NCBI GenBank assembly: GCA_003586115.2 | Contig: QVOM02000057.1 | Span: 8,004,481 to 8,068,480 of the forward strand | Length of the DNA stretch: 64,000 bases | Direction of reading: 5' to 3' | Source of the DNA: Salvator merianae | Lineage: Eukaryota; Chordata; Lepidosauria; Squamata; Teiidae | Shown: positions 34,201-46,806 of the stretch, piece after piece | How positions within the stretch are numbered: position 1 is the first letter of the stretch | How the letters are laid out: each line of letters begins with the position of its first letter | Position numbers and translations under genes: made by a program | The notes under the pieces: generated by a model | Seen by the model: only the letters and a program-made list of their open reading frames with translations | What the model was told of the DNA's origin: nothing | The model's database searches: none

Positions 34201-34864
34201 GCTGAGACACAGGAAGGACACACAGTGTCTTAGACAGGGCATTGAACATCATTTCCACGGCTTGACTGGAGGCTGAAGCGGAGCTGAGCCGGGAGGTTTC
34301 CAAAGGTCTCAGAGCAGGAGCAGCACCCAGACATAAGCAGCAGCTCAGGAAAGGCGTCGCTGCACCTGCTGTTTGCAGTGTGGGGAACCTTGCCCCAAGG
34401 AGCCCCTCTCCCCTCCAGGGATAGCTGCAACCATGTTTCAGAGCTGACAGCCCAGAACCAACTGGTTGTGCCTGGAATTCCTGAAACCTGCTGGCATTTT
34501 TTCCACACAGCTGACCAAATCCACCTGCTGTTTCACTCATACGCTTCTCTGCCCCTGTGCCAAATGCTGTGAGACCACCCGTTGGCTCGGTACCTATTAA
34601 ATCCCTCCCGTTGGAATCTGCCCCCTGCTTTGCTGACTGGTCCAGAGAAGCAATGCTGCAAGGCGCCAGTAGCAGGCGCTGGAAAGCATATAAGAGCACC
34701 CCGCTTTCCAGGTGGGTTGGTTGCTGTGGTAAGGGGTGTGTGTGGGTTTTGGTACTGCTCCTGGAAAAAGATCAGGCTGAACAGAATATAATCCCACAGG
34801 CAGGTTTGGCTGACTTGCATCTGATAACTCTGGAAGTTGACTTTGGCGTTATTAGGGAGGAGAC
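31265..34864. repeat. 3.6-kb duplicated block, copy 1
   Basis: Aligned by eye along its whole length with 38645-42257. Differences are scattered single bases and small indels, as between alleles. No gene recognised in it; short open frames recur in both copies simply because the DNA does. It ends at a 3-bp gac shared with the copy-2 junction. Confidence 0.95.
32819..33040. mobile_element. Fold-back (MITE-like) element, copy 1
   Basis: 222-bp imperfect palindrome. The left arm starts ggcccagtcacgcttaag; the right arm ends cttaggtgtgagtgggtcc. Inner parts pair too (ttaatccagcttcagtccac against its reverse complement; ttatctaac against gttagataa). No coding capacity. No clear target duplication. 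Confidence 0.75.
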
Positions 34865-37800
34865 TGGATTGAATTGGACCCACGGAACCCGTCAGGGCGA
34901 TTCCGAAGGTGGTTGTTGCAGTCAGAGAATGGCTAGGAGATGCCCTTCCCCATCCAGAATTCCCATTGCAGAACCTTGGGCCTTACAGGGGAGACCAGGC
35001 AGATTTATCAGCCCCACCCACCCCTTCAGTTGCATTCCATAGCCTGAAAGGGTGCACTGAGGCTTTTGGTTCGGGCACCCTGAGGTGCCAAAATTGCAGC
35101 AGAGCAACAGCTTTCCATGCTATGAAGCGAAAGCGTTGCTGCGCTGGGAGTGCGTCCGCAGCCCACGGTGAATAAAGGCAGGCAGATCATCAAGGGACCA
35201 AACTGTGGCTGGTGGGCTCTTCCTGTTGAATCCCTGGAAGCGCTTGCCCCTTCAAAGGATGCTAGTTCAGTGCTCTGCCGGGCTGCCGGGCAATCTTGCT
35301 GAGAAGCCCCAAGGAGGCCGAGAAACCGGGGTCTTTGCCTCCATTGCAAAAATAAGCAGCTCATGGAAACGGCACAAGAAACTTTGAATCAACATGCTGG
35401 AAGCAGCTGGGTGGGCATAAAGACAATATACCTTTCTAGGGGATAAAGCGAGAAACCTCGTCGCCTGAGAGCGTGGGGTCAGAGCTGGCTTCCACAGAGA
35501 ACAACTGGCTACGGGACAGAGTGGCTGCTCAGAAAGCCCCAGAACCAGGGAGGAATCCAGAGGGCCTCAGGGCTGCCATCCTGGGTGCCTTCATGGGGGA
35601 GGAATGTCTTCACGGCACACCCTCCCACCCGCATAAACACCCCACAGTGAGGCTGCCCGAGTTTCCCAAGCCCAACTGCTGGCTGGTCTCTTACCTTTCT
35701 GAGTCACCCAGATCGGCCCTGGCTGCCTCTCTTCCTGCCTTGTCTGCATCTGCCAGACGGGGGACTGGTTTCTCCATCACTTGCTGCGTTGGGGGTTACT
35801 TAAAATGAAAACCCAGTCCTCTGCCGTTCCCAGGAGAGCTGCTGTGCTTATAAAGACAATCACATTTAACTCGTGCTGCTCTTTGCCGGCGACCCTCCTC
35901 CCCTTTCTGTTATCAGGGAAAAGGGTTGCTCTGCTGAACAGGTCATCAGCCCAGAGCTTTGTCCCAGCCAGGGAAGCAAACACGGTGGAGGCCCGTCGAC
36001 TTGGAAAGGGGGAGGGAGACCTGGGGAAACCCCTTGTGGGCCTGGCGGCACCTCAGCCTGGTCCTTGGGGAGACGCGCGTGAAGCCTCAGAGGGAGGGCA
36101 GCCAAGGGCACATAGAGCGGCAAAAGCACGTAGAGCGGCAAAACAACTTGACCTCCCAGTGGCCAGGCCAGAGAGCCACCTGTGAACATACACGTGAACC
36201 CAGTGCCACGCCCTGGTGCTGTAAATCTCTCCACCTTCCCGCCGCTGTTGGCGACCTTCCCAAAGGGGCAACAAGCACACGGCCAGACCACTGCTCATTA
36301 GGGCAGGCTGAAAAATCCAGGGCCCCCTCCCCTGACCAAGCTGCCCTTCAGAGAACAGAGCGCTCCGCAGCGGGGAGCGCTGGTCTCCATCTTGCCCTTC
36401 CTGGGGCTCTGGGCCATTCACGGCGCCTTGTACAGCAGACCGGGCAGTCTCTTCCCTCAGGCCTCGGTTAGAACGGCCGGCCGCCAGGGAAGGCGCCGAC
36501 ATGCCGGAAACCGGCTTCCCCTACTGTCAATAGAAGATCTGCTGTCTGCAGGAAAGAGTGTCCTACACGCCACGAGGCCTGTGTGAGACTGTAGCCTGGA
36601 GATTTGGACCATGCCGTGGCTGCAGTTGTTCTGCTGGGCTTCATTTGCCCAGCCAGGCCAACACCAGGATAGCGGCTGTCCAAACAGATGTGTGCTAGGA
36701 ACAGACCTGAGGAGAAGTGAAGTTTCTGGGACGAGGTTGATGCTTTTGCCCCCGAGGGGCAGAAAAGGCCCACCAGTGGGACCGAGGAGTTGGTCGAACT
36801 CCCCTCTAAGAAGAGTTTGGAGTGGAAGGGGAATTCCCAGTGGGGAGAGTTGAGAAAGCAATGGAAAGGTTGTCAGGACAACCACCCTGGACCGTTTTAC
36901 AAGGGCACTGGAGGTGCTGCTTGAGCGGGAGAGGAGCCGACGGCTGTCACGGTCAGGATCAGAGTCAAGAGACAGGCAGTGGAGCAGAACGGCCCAGCAC
37001 TGGTGCTCGGACACTGGGGGAAGTGGCTCCGGGAAGACACCGGACTCTTTGGCACTGTGCCAACAGCCAAGCCCATCCGAGATCCTTTTAACTGTATCTT
37101 CTGAGTGGCCCAGAGAACCAGGGCTCTGGCTGCAATGAACGATGCTCTCCAAGAGGTGATGGTGGCTCAGCAGCTCGGTCCACTTCAAGCACAGCTATTC
37201 TCCCAAGTTAAGCTCACAAGAGCTTCCGGCCCTTGGAGGACCCCTCTAGAACAGCTGAGCTAGTGGGCTGGGAACGCAAAGCAAATGCTCTCAGCGTCCT
37301 TAGGAGCAGGCCAGGTGTTTTCCCAAGCAAGCAGAGGTGTTGCCAATTGGCTCCATGTTATGGAGGGGAGATACCGGCCTCCACGGGGGTTTATGCAAGC
37401 TAGATCAGCCTGCCGATCCCCGTCTTTCTGGCACCTGCCTCAACAGCTCTCGGGAGTCCATTTCCCTGCCAATTGCTGGGGGAGATCTGAAATTGAAACA
37501 ATATTAAGATAAGGTTGGAGAGGGAAGCCCAGCAAACAATGGCGCAGCCTGCGGCCATCCACATTCAGCAGGGAAAACTGTGTTGACAGAAGTCGATTAA
37601 AGACAATCACTCCCAGCCTTGGAAAACCAACCTCCCACGGCCCCAGAGCGGCTGCAGGCATCCAGCTCCAGCCCTCAGCATCCGCTGCTTGGAGTGTGGC
37701 AGCAACGGGGAGGAAAACAGGCACAAGTGGCTCACTGCCCCGTCGGCACCCCCCTGCTTTGCCACCTGGACCGTTGTGGACTTCCAAGGCGCCCTCTGGT

Positions 37801-38514
37801 GCTGCCTCCATAAGTTGGTGCCTCTAACCATGCCGAATAGTGGCATCCTTTCCTCCTCCCTTCCGGGAGGCCCTCGGAAAGAAACGTTTCAACCTTTGGC
37901 AGAGGCCAAACAGTAGGGAGGAACTGTGTTGAGCGTGGAAAGCAGAACACAGACTTTTCAGCTACTCGGCTGGTTTCCGTGCAGCTCCAGGGCTCTTCCT
38001 CGGTCCTTCAGCCAAAGGAGACCTGATGGGCCTAGAAATACAATTTTGGCCCCAAACGTTTCTTCCTTTCAGTGGAAGAGAGAGAAGCCTTGCCGTTCAG
38101 CTGCCTGAAGGTGGTTCCGGACGGGCTGGGCTTCACCCCAGTGGCACCCACAGGAGCCCTGCACGAGTGCTTCAGGCTGGCATTTGGACTGCGGCAGTGA
38201 CCTTAAGCCCCTTCAGTTGGCCAGTTTGGGCCAACCAGCCAGGACAGCCCACAGTTGCAACAGACAACGGGGCAGTCAAAATGGGCCACCGGGGCCTGGC
38301 CCCAAGCTGACCTAAGCCGCACTGGGGTGGCCCTCAAACTGGGCCCTGCAGTTGTCAGGGCTGGCCCTGGTTTGCAGCTGGAGTGGGGGGTCTAGGTGGC
38401 AAACTGGCTTTTGAGGCCCAAGCCTCCTCCAGCTGCTGAGCAACGCCATTCCCGAGCTGCTGCTGAGGGCCCAGCTAGGTCTGCCCTGGAAATCAGCCAG
38501 AGCTATTTGTCGAC
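34865..38514. other. 3.65-kb segment present in only one of two arrangements
   Basis: Lies between copy 1 of the duplicated block and the 132-bp block, but is missing from the second arrangement at 42255-42257, where the flanks join directly with a shared gac. No gene recognised on either strand. The 243-codon frame at 36457-37188 (minus) has no domain signature. Confidence 0.75.
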
Positions 38515-38643
38515 CACCATCCGGCAGGGGCAGCTGAGAGGTGGAAGAGGAACCCGAAAGGAAGGGAAGAGCCTGGGCCGAGGGAGCTGAAGGGTGCAGG
38601 GGGAGAGGGAGGGGGAGCTGCTGCAGGAGGAGGGGAGCTCTGG
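38512..38643. repeat. 132-bp block, copy 1
   Basis: Begins gaccaccatccggcagggg and ends ggggagctctgg; repeated at 42255-42386 with a few differences. Ends exactly at the single N. Confidence 0.95.
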
Positions 38644-38644
38644 N
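38644..38644. other. Single undetermined base at a contig join
   Basis: One N between the 132-bp block and the start of copy 2 of the 3.6-kb block. Probably marks a scaffold join of unknown size. Confidence 0.9.
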
Positions 38645-41600
38645 AAGCCCAGACTGTGATTGAATTTCAGATTTTAGTTACTGATGGAAGACGTGATTTA
38701 CCTTCACACGGTATGAATGGCTACTGCATCAGACAAATACTGACTCAGGAAGAACGTGATATAAGTGCCACCGCTCCCAAGTTCATACCTGAAAGGGGAA
38801 TAGCATTAAAATTAAGCACTGCAGACTCAGAAAGGAAAGAAAGCCAAGCCCTTGGTACTTGGGCTCACGGGGGCCTTTGTCTCCTACAAACCAGACAGGG
38901 CAACAAGGCGGCACTGAGCTGACTCTGTGCCGCTGCAACCCACTTCTCAGAGGTGGACTTCCCCAGCTTCAGTAGCAGCACAGCCAAGTCCGTCAGGAGT
39001 GGGCCACAAGCTTCCAAGACGTGGCAAGGGTATTGTAGCAAACTCCCTGGGCTACGGATTGCTCTCTTAGGAGCATGCCCAAAATCCTGGATTGCTCATG
39101 GCCCAAACTGGTCCACAAGATGAGGATGGGCTGTTCAGACTGGGCTGGTTGTGCAAAGGGGCCTTGGGAATTCTGTTGCATCAGCTGAAAAGCCTACGTG
39201 AGAGCCAAGAGCCTTGATAAACCAAGCTTGGCTCTTGGGAGGAGGAGGAGGCCTCCTTCAGATTCAGCAGACCCTGAGAACAAAGAGACAGAAGTCATCT
39301 GCGTGGCAAAAGAGACTGCAGGAATCTCGCTAAGAATCTTTCTTCTGATTTTTGTGACAAGACAGAACTGAGTGTGGCCCTTGAAAACCAGCTGTCCAGA
39401 GTGGCCGTCCGTCTCATCCAGGTGGGGGGGCCCACTCACTTACCGTATAGCCTTGCAGGTGTGGGCCCCGTGAGGGTCTTCCCGGAGCAGTACTGGAGCG
39501 GGAAAGACAATGCAAGAGGCAGCTGTTCCTCTGCATTTGAGGGTTTTAGGATGACCCATCTCCATATATAAAAGGAAAGGAAAAGGGTTAACTTTAAATC
39601 TTCTTACCCCTCTCCCTGAGAGGAGAGAGAAAAACAGGAATAGAAAACCAGGTTTTATTCATCTAGAGCTCAGGGCTGGAGATTTTCTTTCTGGCAGATC
39701 ACTTTCAGAAAAAAACAAAAGAAATCAATTAACTTGGCTTTTAAAAACCTAATAAATAAATGGGAAGAACCAAGGTCACAGCTAGGTCTTAAATGGATTT
39801 TCATGCATTCTTATTTAAAAAGAGAGTGGAAGAGAAGAATTCTTCTCCACATGATGGTGGTGCAGAATAAAAATTTGGGGGCAAGCAGAAAAATTGCTGT
39901 TTCACATCTGTTTAGCCAAGCAAAGAGCTTTTCAGAGCGTAATCATTTTCAGATTAAATAAGACAGTAGACAAGTTGGCCCCAATCCACAAACTGTCCCC
40001 TCTATTTGAAGTCAGAATCTGAGGCGGTATGGGGGTCATGACTGGTTCTGTTCTGTCTTTAGGTAAGGCTTTTCTTCTCTATCCTCTGTATTTCTGAAAC
40101 TGGAGATGCAAGGCTGGGCAGCTCTTGGGAGCATGCAAAAGCAGAACTGCCTCTAGCCCTTGCATTGGATGTTTTTAAAAAATACCCTCATCTGGCCATC
40201 CTTAAGGCCCAGTCACACTTAAGTTTTAATCCAGCTTCAGTCCACTTTTGGATTGAAAGAACACATCAGCAAAGCAACTAATCATTTTCTTTCCACATTA
40301 TCTAACCCAAAGGTGGATTTTCTGAGTTAGATAATGCTGAAATTATTACTTCACTGATGTGTTCTCTCAGTCTGACAATGGGCTGAAGCTGGATTAAGAC
40401 TTAAGTGTGAGTGGGTCCCTGAAGAACTTTATTTGGTCCTGGCAAATCCTGAATGGAGAGAACTGGCAACCTGGCTTCTAGTGGACAGGTAAGATGGTGG
40501 CAGTCTACCCCTATAGAAAGCCTCCTGTGGGGCCATTCTTCTCATGCTGTATTAAGCTATGACTTGACCAGAAAGGACCAAGGGGTGCTGGGGGGCGGAG
40601 GCCCTGCCTCTCCCGAGGTGCAAAGCCCATGGGAACTCCACCTTCACCCCACAATCTGCTTACCTCCCCCACAGCCCCTCCCTCTGCTCTAGTCCTGGTC
40701 ACTTCAGCACCTGCTGGGCATGGAGGTCAAGGACCTGTTTGCTTAAGAGCCTATAATGCTATTACAGCAAGCGGATTATGAGACACAGGAACAGCCTATA
40801 ATGGCAAGGCAGCCAGGGGGACGGTGGGTGAGATCCCTGGAGAGGCAGCAGCCCATCTGGGACAAAAGTGGGGAGCCAAAAGCAGGTCCCTGAAGAGGGT
40901 CTCTATGGAAGGAACGGAAGGTCCCCCGGGAGGCCCTGACCCACAGGCCCTTGCAAAAGCCTGGCAGCTGGGCTCCTCAATGCACTTGAACTGATTAATG
41001 AGAGATACGAATGAAAGAACTATCAAAACAAACTGCACAGCACCAGCCCGATCTTCTCACTTTGGTTTCTTTGCCTGCCCGCAGGAGGAGGTGGAAAGAG
41101 GGACCTGAGGGCGGGAGAGGGGGGAATTCACCCCAGAGCTTTGGGACTGCCAGGCTACAGGAGGTCACGAGAATCTCGTCCAGGTGAAGGTTGCCATGTT
41201 CAGATGCCTGTTTGCTCCTCCTGCACATCCACCAGGAGGAGCTCCTGCCGTGGCGCTACTGGGACTGCACCCAGGTGGCACCAGTTGTACTCTAGGAAGC
41301 AAAGAAACACCAAGCAGGCTGGGCAGAGGGCAGTTAAGAGTGTGAAGGTTCCTTGCACTGGGTGCTCCTTTCCCCAAGTCTTCCCGTCCCTCACCCCGCC
41401 CTCCCCTGTCTTCTCCCTCTCCACCCCACTGAGCCCTGCAGTTCCCCCTGGGGAGCCACCATCAGAAAGGCTCTGGTGACACAGAGAACGAGAAACACTA
41501 AAGGGACAGGAATCAACTCGATGAAGATGCCATGGGGGAGGTCTAAAAGCACGGTGACACCATGCGCCCTCCGGGGACAGAAGGCTAAGACACAGGAAGG

Positions 41601-42257
41601 ACACACAGTGTCTTAGACAGGGCATCGAACATCATTTCCACGGCTTGACTGGAGGCTGAAGCGGAGCTGAGCCGGGAGGTTTTCAAAGGTCTCAGAGCAG
41701 GAGCAGCACCCAGACATAAGCAGCAGCTCAGGAAAGGCGTCACTGCACCTGCTGTTTGCAGTGTGGGGAACCTTGCCCCAAGGAGCCCCTCTCCCCTCCA
41801 GGGATAGCCGCAACCATGTTTCAGAGCTGGCAGCCAGAACCAACTGGTTGTGCCTGGAATTCCTGAAACCTGCTGGCATTTTTGCCACACAGCTGACCAA
41901 ATCCACCTGCTGTTTCACTCATACGCTTCTCTGCCCCTGTGCCAAATGCTGAGAGTCCATCCGTTAGCTCTGTACCTATTAAATCCCTCTTGTTGGACTC
42001 TGTCCCTTGCTTTGCTGACTGATCCAGAGAAGCCACCATGGTGCAATGCTGCAAGGCGCCAGTAGCAGGCGCTGGAAAGCATATAAGAGCACCCCGCTTT
42101 CCAGGTGGGTTGGTTGCTGTGGTAAGGGGTGTGTGTGGGTTTTGGTGCTGCTCCTGGAAAAAGATCAGGCTGAACAGAATATAATCCCACAGGCAGGTTT
42201 GGCTGACTTGCATCTGATAACTCTGGAAGCTTACTTTGGCGTTATTAGGCAGGAGAC
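38645..42257. repeat. 3.6-kb duplicated block, copy 2
   Basis: Second copy of 31265-34864. It has small indels relative to copy 1: six extra bases near 38747-38752, and about 13 fewer in the fold-back centre near 40341. The copy runs straight into the second 132-bp block. Confidence 0.95.
40206..40418. mobile_element. Fold-back (MITE-like) element, copy 2
   Basis: Same element as 32819-33040, slightly shorter in its centre. Confidence 0.75.
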
Positions 42258-42386
42258 CACCATCCGGCAGGGGCTGCTGAGTGGTAGAAGGGGAACCCGA
42301 AAGGAAGGGAAGAGCCTGGGCCGAGGGAGCTGAAGGGTGCAGGGGGAGAGGGAGGGGGAGCTGCTGCAGGAGGAGGGGAGCTCTGG
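42255..42386. repeat. 132-bp block, copy 2
   Basis: Second copy of 38512-38643, here continuing into unique sequence. Confidence 0.95.
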
Positions 42387-42389
42387 TTC

Positions 42390-43110
42390 GGGCTCCTCTT
42401 CATGTCCCATTAGCAGCAATGGAAGGTGACAGCCGGCGATCGATTCCAATAGCGGCAAGCAGGCTCTGAGTAATGAAGCCATTTCGCGCACACTTTGCGG
42501 CCCCTCTGCCACCCTGACCCTTGCTGGAGGCGGCAACCCTCCGTGGCCGCGCCCGGGATCTCTGGGTGTGATGGGTGCGCCCCCGGGCACGGGGCAGCCC
42601 CCTTCCCTCCTGCCCGCCAAAGTCCGGAACCAGGCACTGGTTCCGCTTGCTGCCCTGCCTCCTGCAGCCCGAGAAGATCTCCTTTGCTGCCGGGGCAGCA
42701 GCAGCTCCTTTCATTCAGGGCTTCCCTCCAAATCCAGCCGTTCCCCAAAGCCTTCAGAGCAAAGAGCCCCGGGTGCCCAGCGGAGGCCTGCAGCCTCTCC
42801 AGCGCTCCGACTGAAGCCAGCCGCCACTAAGCAGACGCCCTGGGAGGTGGGAAAAGGACGCGCCGTCGCATCCTTCGCAGACCCTCCCTGTCTGTCCCCG
42901 AGAGGGAAACGGCCGACGTCCAGGCAGAGGCCGAAACTCTACACAGAGGCCATGGAGCGAGGAGGGCGGAGATGGTCCCTTGTTGGTTGCAGAAGCGGTC
43001 TTGGTGCCCCCCACGCACCCCCAGGGCCCTGGCTGGGGATTTCAGTCAGGCTGAACGATTCCCTCCGCCAGGCTCTCTTCCTCGCCCATCTTCCATTTCT
43101 TTTCCTCTGC
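42390..43110. other. CpG-rich block between ETV3L and ETV3
   Basis: G+C- and CpG-rich stretch without a neighbouring recognised exon. Overlapping open frames on both strands (for example 42568-43113 plus) show no domain. Could be an unassigned promoter or enhancer, or an isolated CpG island. Confidence 0.4.
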
Positions 43111-43604
43111 TGATTTGACAGCGAAAGCTCTTGGCCGCGTGCACCCCTTTCTCTGTACAGTAGCACACCACTTAGTGGGGACTTCTGCTTGGTTTTATAG
43201 TGTCTATTCTTTCTTGGCGTCTTTGTGTCTTCTCGGGAAATGCCAGAAACCGCAGCACCTTCAAAACAGTGGAAGACTCGGTCGTCTTCCCTTCCCTCTC
43301 GTCTCTACGCACAGCGGGTGCCTCCTGCTAACCTGTAAGTGGTAACACACCTGTGTTGGAAGCATCGCTGGTTAGACCCCATGAAAGTGTTGGAACGTTT
43401 CAGTCACATAGCAGCAGCCAGGGAAACAATTTATTTAATGTTGAATGGACACTGCTGAAGAAAAATCAGTTCTACAGTTCATCGCTCAACTCACCCTGTA
43501 TAAACCCCACATTAATAAGCCGTATAGTGAATCAGCTTCACTTGGATAATAACTATCAGCTAAGATTAACAATCGCTTAAGGAATCAGAGTTACAGAACA
43601 CAAT

Positions 43605-43784
43605 GGCCCTTCCTGCACTTGGCCTTACTGAGGATTATATCCCGGAATAGGGACCTGCTATCCACATGCTAGTGCAAACTATGAAAGTTCTTGCCCAAGG
43701 CCAACCATAGTCTGCAATAGCAGGCAGATGGCTGGTCCCTATTCTGAGATATAATCTGGAATAAGTCCAAGTACAGAAAGGGCC
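43605..43784. mobile_element. Fold-back (MITE-like) element
   Basis: 180 bp forming one hairpin: arms 43605-43683 and 43706-43784 (79 bp each, imperfect) around a 22-nt loop. Ends read ggcccttcctgcacttgg and its inverted partner ccaagtacagaaagggcc. It has no ORF, and is of a different sequence family from the element at 32819. Confidence 0.8.
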
Positions 43785-46700
43785 TGTATTTCAATATATT
43801 GTGTATTTAGAAAGAAATTCATTTCCTTTTGCTCCCCAGAACCATCTGCTCCCCAGCAAGGCTGGATGCATATCATGATAGCCTCTTGTATCCTCTAAAG
43901 TCCTAATTCCAGGGGCAGAGGGAAGGAGTGCTGCGCTTCAAAAGTCAACCCAGCCGCTCTGTCTGCCCCCCACCCGCTGGTTCCCTCTCGGACACACTGC
44001 CTCCGGTCAAGAGAGCGGCCCGGCCGTTGCAGCAAGAGCAAGGAGCCACGGTAGAGGCGACCCTGTGTCTCTTTCACAACCGGATCATCCAGCCCGGTTT
44101 CTTACTGAGCCGGAAGAACTGGCTCTCATGTTTTCAAAGTGCCAGCTAAGCACCGGGGGAATCTTAGAGTAGGAATCAGGCTGGCGGTGCAATGATCTTG
44201 CGAAAGGTTGAGTTATACAAAGGGCTTGGCTTTCTGACTGAGGCTTGCCGCCTTCCCCGTTCCACCTGCATAGTAAGAGCTCCAGGTCTGGCTTCGAATC
44301 CTCAGGTGGAAGGCGGCAGAGAACATTGCTGCACTTGAACTTTGCCTGCTCAGGGGAGCTGTGCTGGCAGACATAGAGGGCAGCAGGGGGTTCCCCATTC
44401 CACAGGCTTCTGGATTAGGAGACAAAGTAAGCGGCACAGGAAGTTTTCCCTGGGGTAGATCAAGCTGCAGCGAGAAGGGCTTCTCAGAGCCTCAGCTTGA
44501 CCTTCGCTTCAGTGGCTCAGGGGCAAGCACAGAAAAGGCCTCGCTTGATTCAGGCCCAGTTGCTTGGCCCAGTTGCTGCGCCCAAAGCCACACCGATGAC
44601 CCCGGTGCCAGAGCTGGAGATGCCATGGGTGGGGGCAGCTAGCCTCGGGCTTCCTGGATAAACCCTCCCTTCCCAGAACTCTTCTACCAGAAAGGAATCA
44701 GTTGTGCTGAGCCATTCAAATTCCCCTCATTTCTAAGGTGCTGCGAGCCTGATTTATTGCAGAGAAAAAGTACAGCCTCCTCCAGAAGTGATATTGGAGT
44801 CAGTGAGAGAATTTCCTGCAAGCACTATTTGTCCCTGTATTTATTCTGAGTTAGCACACTGGTTTCGGTTTTTGTTTCTAAATATGTTATTCTATATTTT
44901 TTCAGGAAGCGTGGCATACAAATGTTTTTTAAAAATAATGCTGAATTGCAACTACACTAAAAAGTTAAAAAAAAGGTCTGTACTGCCTAAGGAAACTAGA
45001 ATTAAAAAGACAAAAAGCTGGAGAACACCTTTTCCATTCTGAACCCAAAGAGCACTCATGTATGGGAAAGAGAGCACCTTCAGAGCATTAATTCTGCTCT
45101 TAAGTTGGAAGCAAACTTATACTATTATGAGACATTGACTACTATTTGTCCCATGCCCCGAATTAGCCAAATACTATTTACTCCCCCCTCACACGAATCA
45201 GAAGGTATTTTGGCTCTAGAACCAAGTGGGGGGCCTTGGAAAGCAAGGCAGAAAAGAACAAGTGGGGATTTGTGGAGAGTCTGAACTACCAAGTTCAGCA
45301 AACCAGCTGCTGAAGAGAGAACCAGATCAGAGGAAGTCTTAAGACACTCAGCCATGGAGATTTAGAAATCCTGCTTTTCCTCAGATGAGTCACAACCAGT
45401 AGCTAATCTGTGCTGGGACTCCAGGCCCTGCAATGCTCACCAGGCCAAGGCGACCTCTGCCTGTGGCTGACATCTGCCTGGCACCCGGATCACAGTGGGG
45501 GTGGCAGCGTGTGTCGCCTGGGCGTTAGCCTTCCGCTCCAAGGCGAAGGGGCAGACAAGGAGACAGCTGCTTGGTTCGGCAGCTGACTCTCCCAGAGGGA
45601 GCAGCTCTGGGCTTCCTGCAGGAAGAAGAGGGCAGGATTCAGCCATTCTGGCTTGCCAAGCACAGAGGAAGAACCAGAAGGCCTCGGCAGAGGCGGGCAG
45701 CAGGCGGATAGCACCTCTCCCTAGTCTAAGCGTCTATAGGCAGCTATGGAGCCAGGATTTCCACACGGGGCCTGACCTCAAGCCAGGGCCCCATCCTGCC
45801 ATCTGCTTGAAAGCTTCCATTGCTCGGCGTACGTGGTTGCTCACGAGGAGGAGCCTGCCAGGTTTCAGGCACTGGAGCAACGCCAGAACAGGCTCCGAGG
45901 TTCCCTCCCCCCAAGCCCAAGGCACACAGGGCTCTTCTGGAGGCATTTTGCTTGCTCTGTGCTGCCTGCCGTATCCTCTGCATGCAGGTGACCCTGACGG
46001 ATAAAACAATCCTCCAATGCTTTGTCTTCCCCCCTCCCTTTACTTTAAGGAGGGGGCAGTGAGAAAAAGCAATGCAGTGTCCAAATGAGAACTGAGATAA
46101 AGCAATTATCTGATCAATACGAGTGAAATTGAGCAATTTAACAGATCAATGGGACCCTCCTCCTCTTTCCCTCTCCTTCCCACTCAGTTGCTGGAAAGTG
46201 GCTCCTTGCAAGGGCTTCTTCCAAACGGAAGAGAAGAGAGACACATCACCTGGGGAAGGAGCAGATTTCTTGAGGAGGCATCTCCTCACAGTGGCTCCAC
46301 AATGAAAGGGCAGGACAAATATTCACCTGCCCAAAAGGTCATCAGAGCTCTCCCTGGCAAAAAGCCCACTCCTCACCTCCGTCCTTCCATCAGAAGGCCG
46401 GGCACAAATACACGAGGGATCTTTCAGCATCCTTGAACCCACGCTGCCACCTTCTCTAGCAGTGGCAATCTAAGACGCCCCAAAGCAACCAAATCCGTCC
46501 TCTTCCCAAGAAGCCGTGATCTGACCCAGCTTACCTAAGCGCTTTCGGCAAAACCTGGGTGGAAACCTGCCCTTCGCAGGTGCGGTCTTGGAACATGACT
46601 TGTGGATGCAGCCCAAGTTATCTGCAGCCCAGGGCAAACCTGCGCCCCTTCTCGAGGGCTTCCTCCTGGTACGCGTGCTCTGCGGCGAGGGACGAAGCTC

Positions 46701-46800
46701 CAGGGACAATTCTCCCAACATGCCATCAGTGCACACTGCAGTCCACGGAGCCCAGAAGCCAAATGTGGAGCAAGACGCTGAAGGAGGCTTATTTCAAAGG
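43785..46800. other. Intergenic region upstream of the ETV3 3' end
   Basis: No gene recognised. A SINE-like end (gcgtggcatacaaatgtttt with an A/T-rich tail) is at about 44910-44950. Confidence 0.55.
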
Positions 46801-46806
46801 TTTATT
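46801..46806 (-). terminator. ETV3: Candidate polyadenylation signal for ETV3
   Basis: AATAAA on the minus strand at the end of the AU-rich stretch, about 3.4 kb past the stop codon. Confidence 0.4.

Noticed and set aside
32347..34883. Open frames repeated at about 39734-42333
   Set aside because: They recur only because the whole 3.6-kb block is duplicated; codon pattern and differences do not favour coding.
36457..37188. 243-codon minus-strand open frame in the 3.65-kb segment
   Set aside because: No motif, no neighbours, and the segment is absent from the other arrangement; treated as chance.
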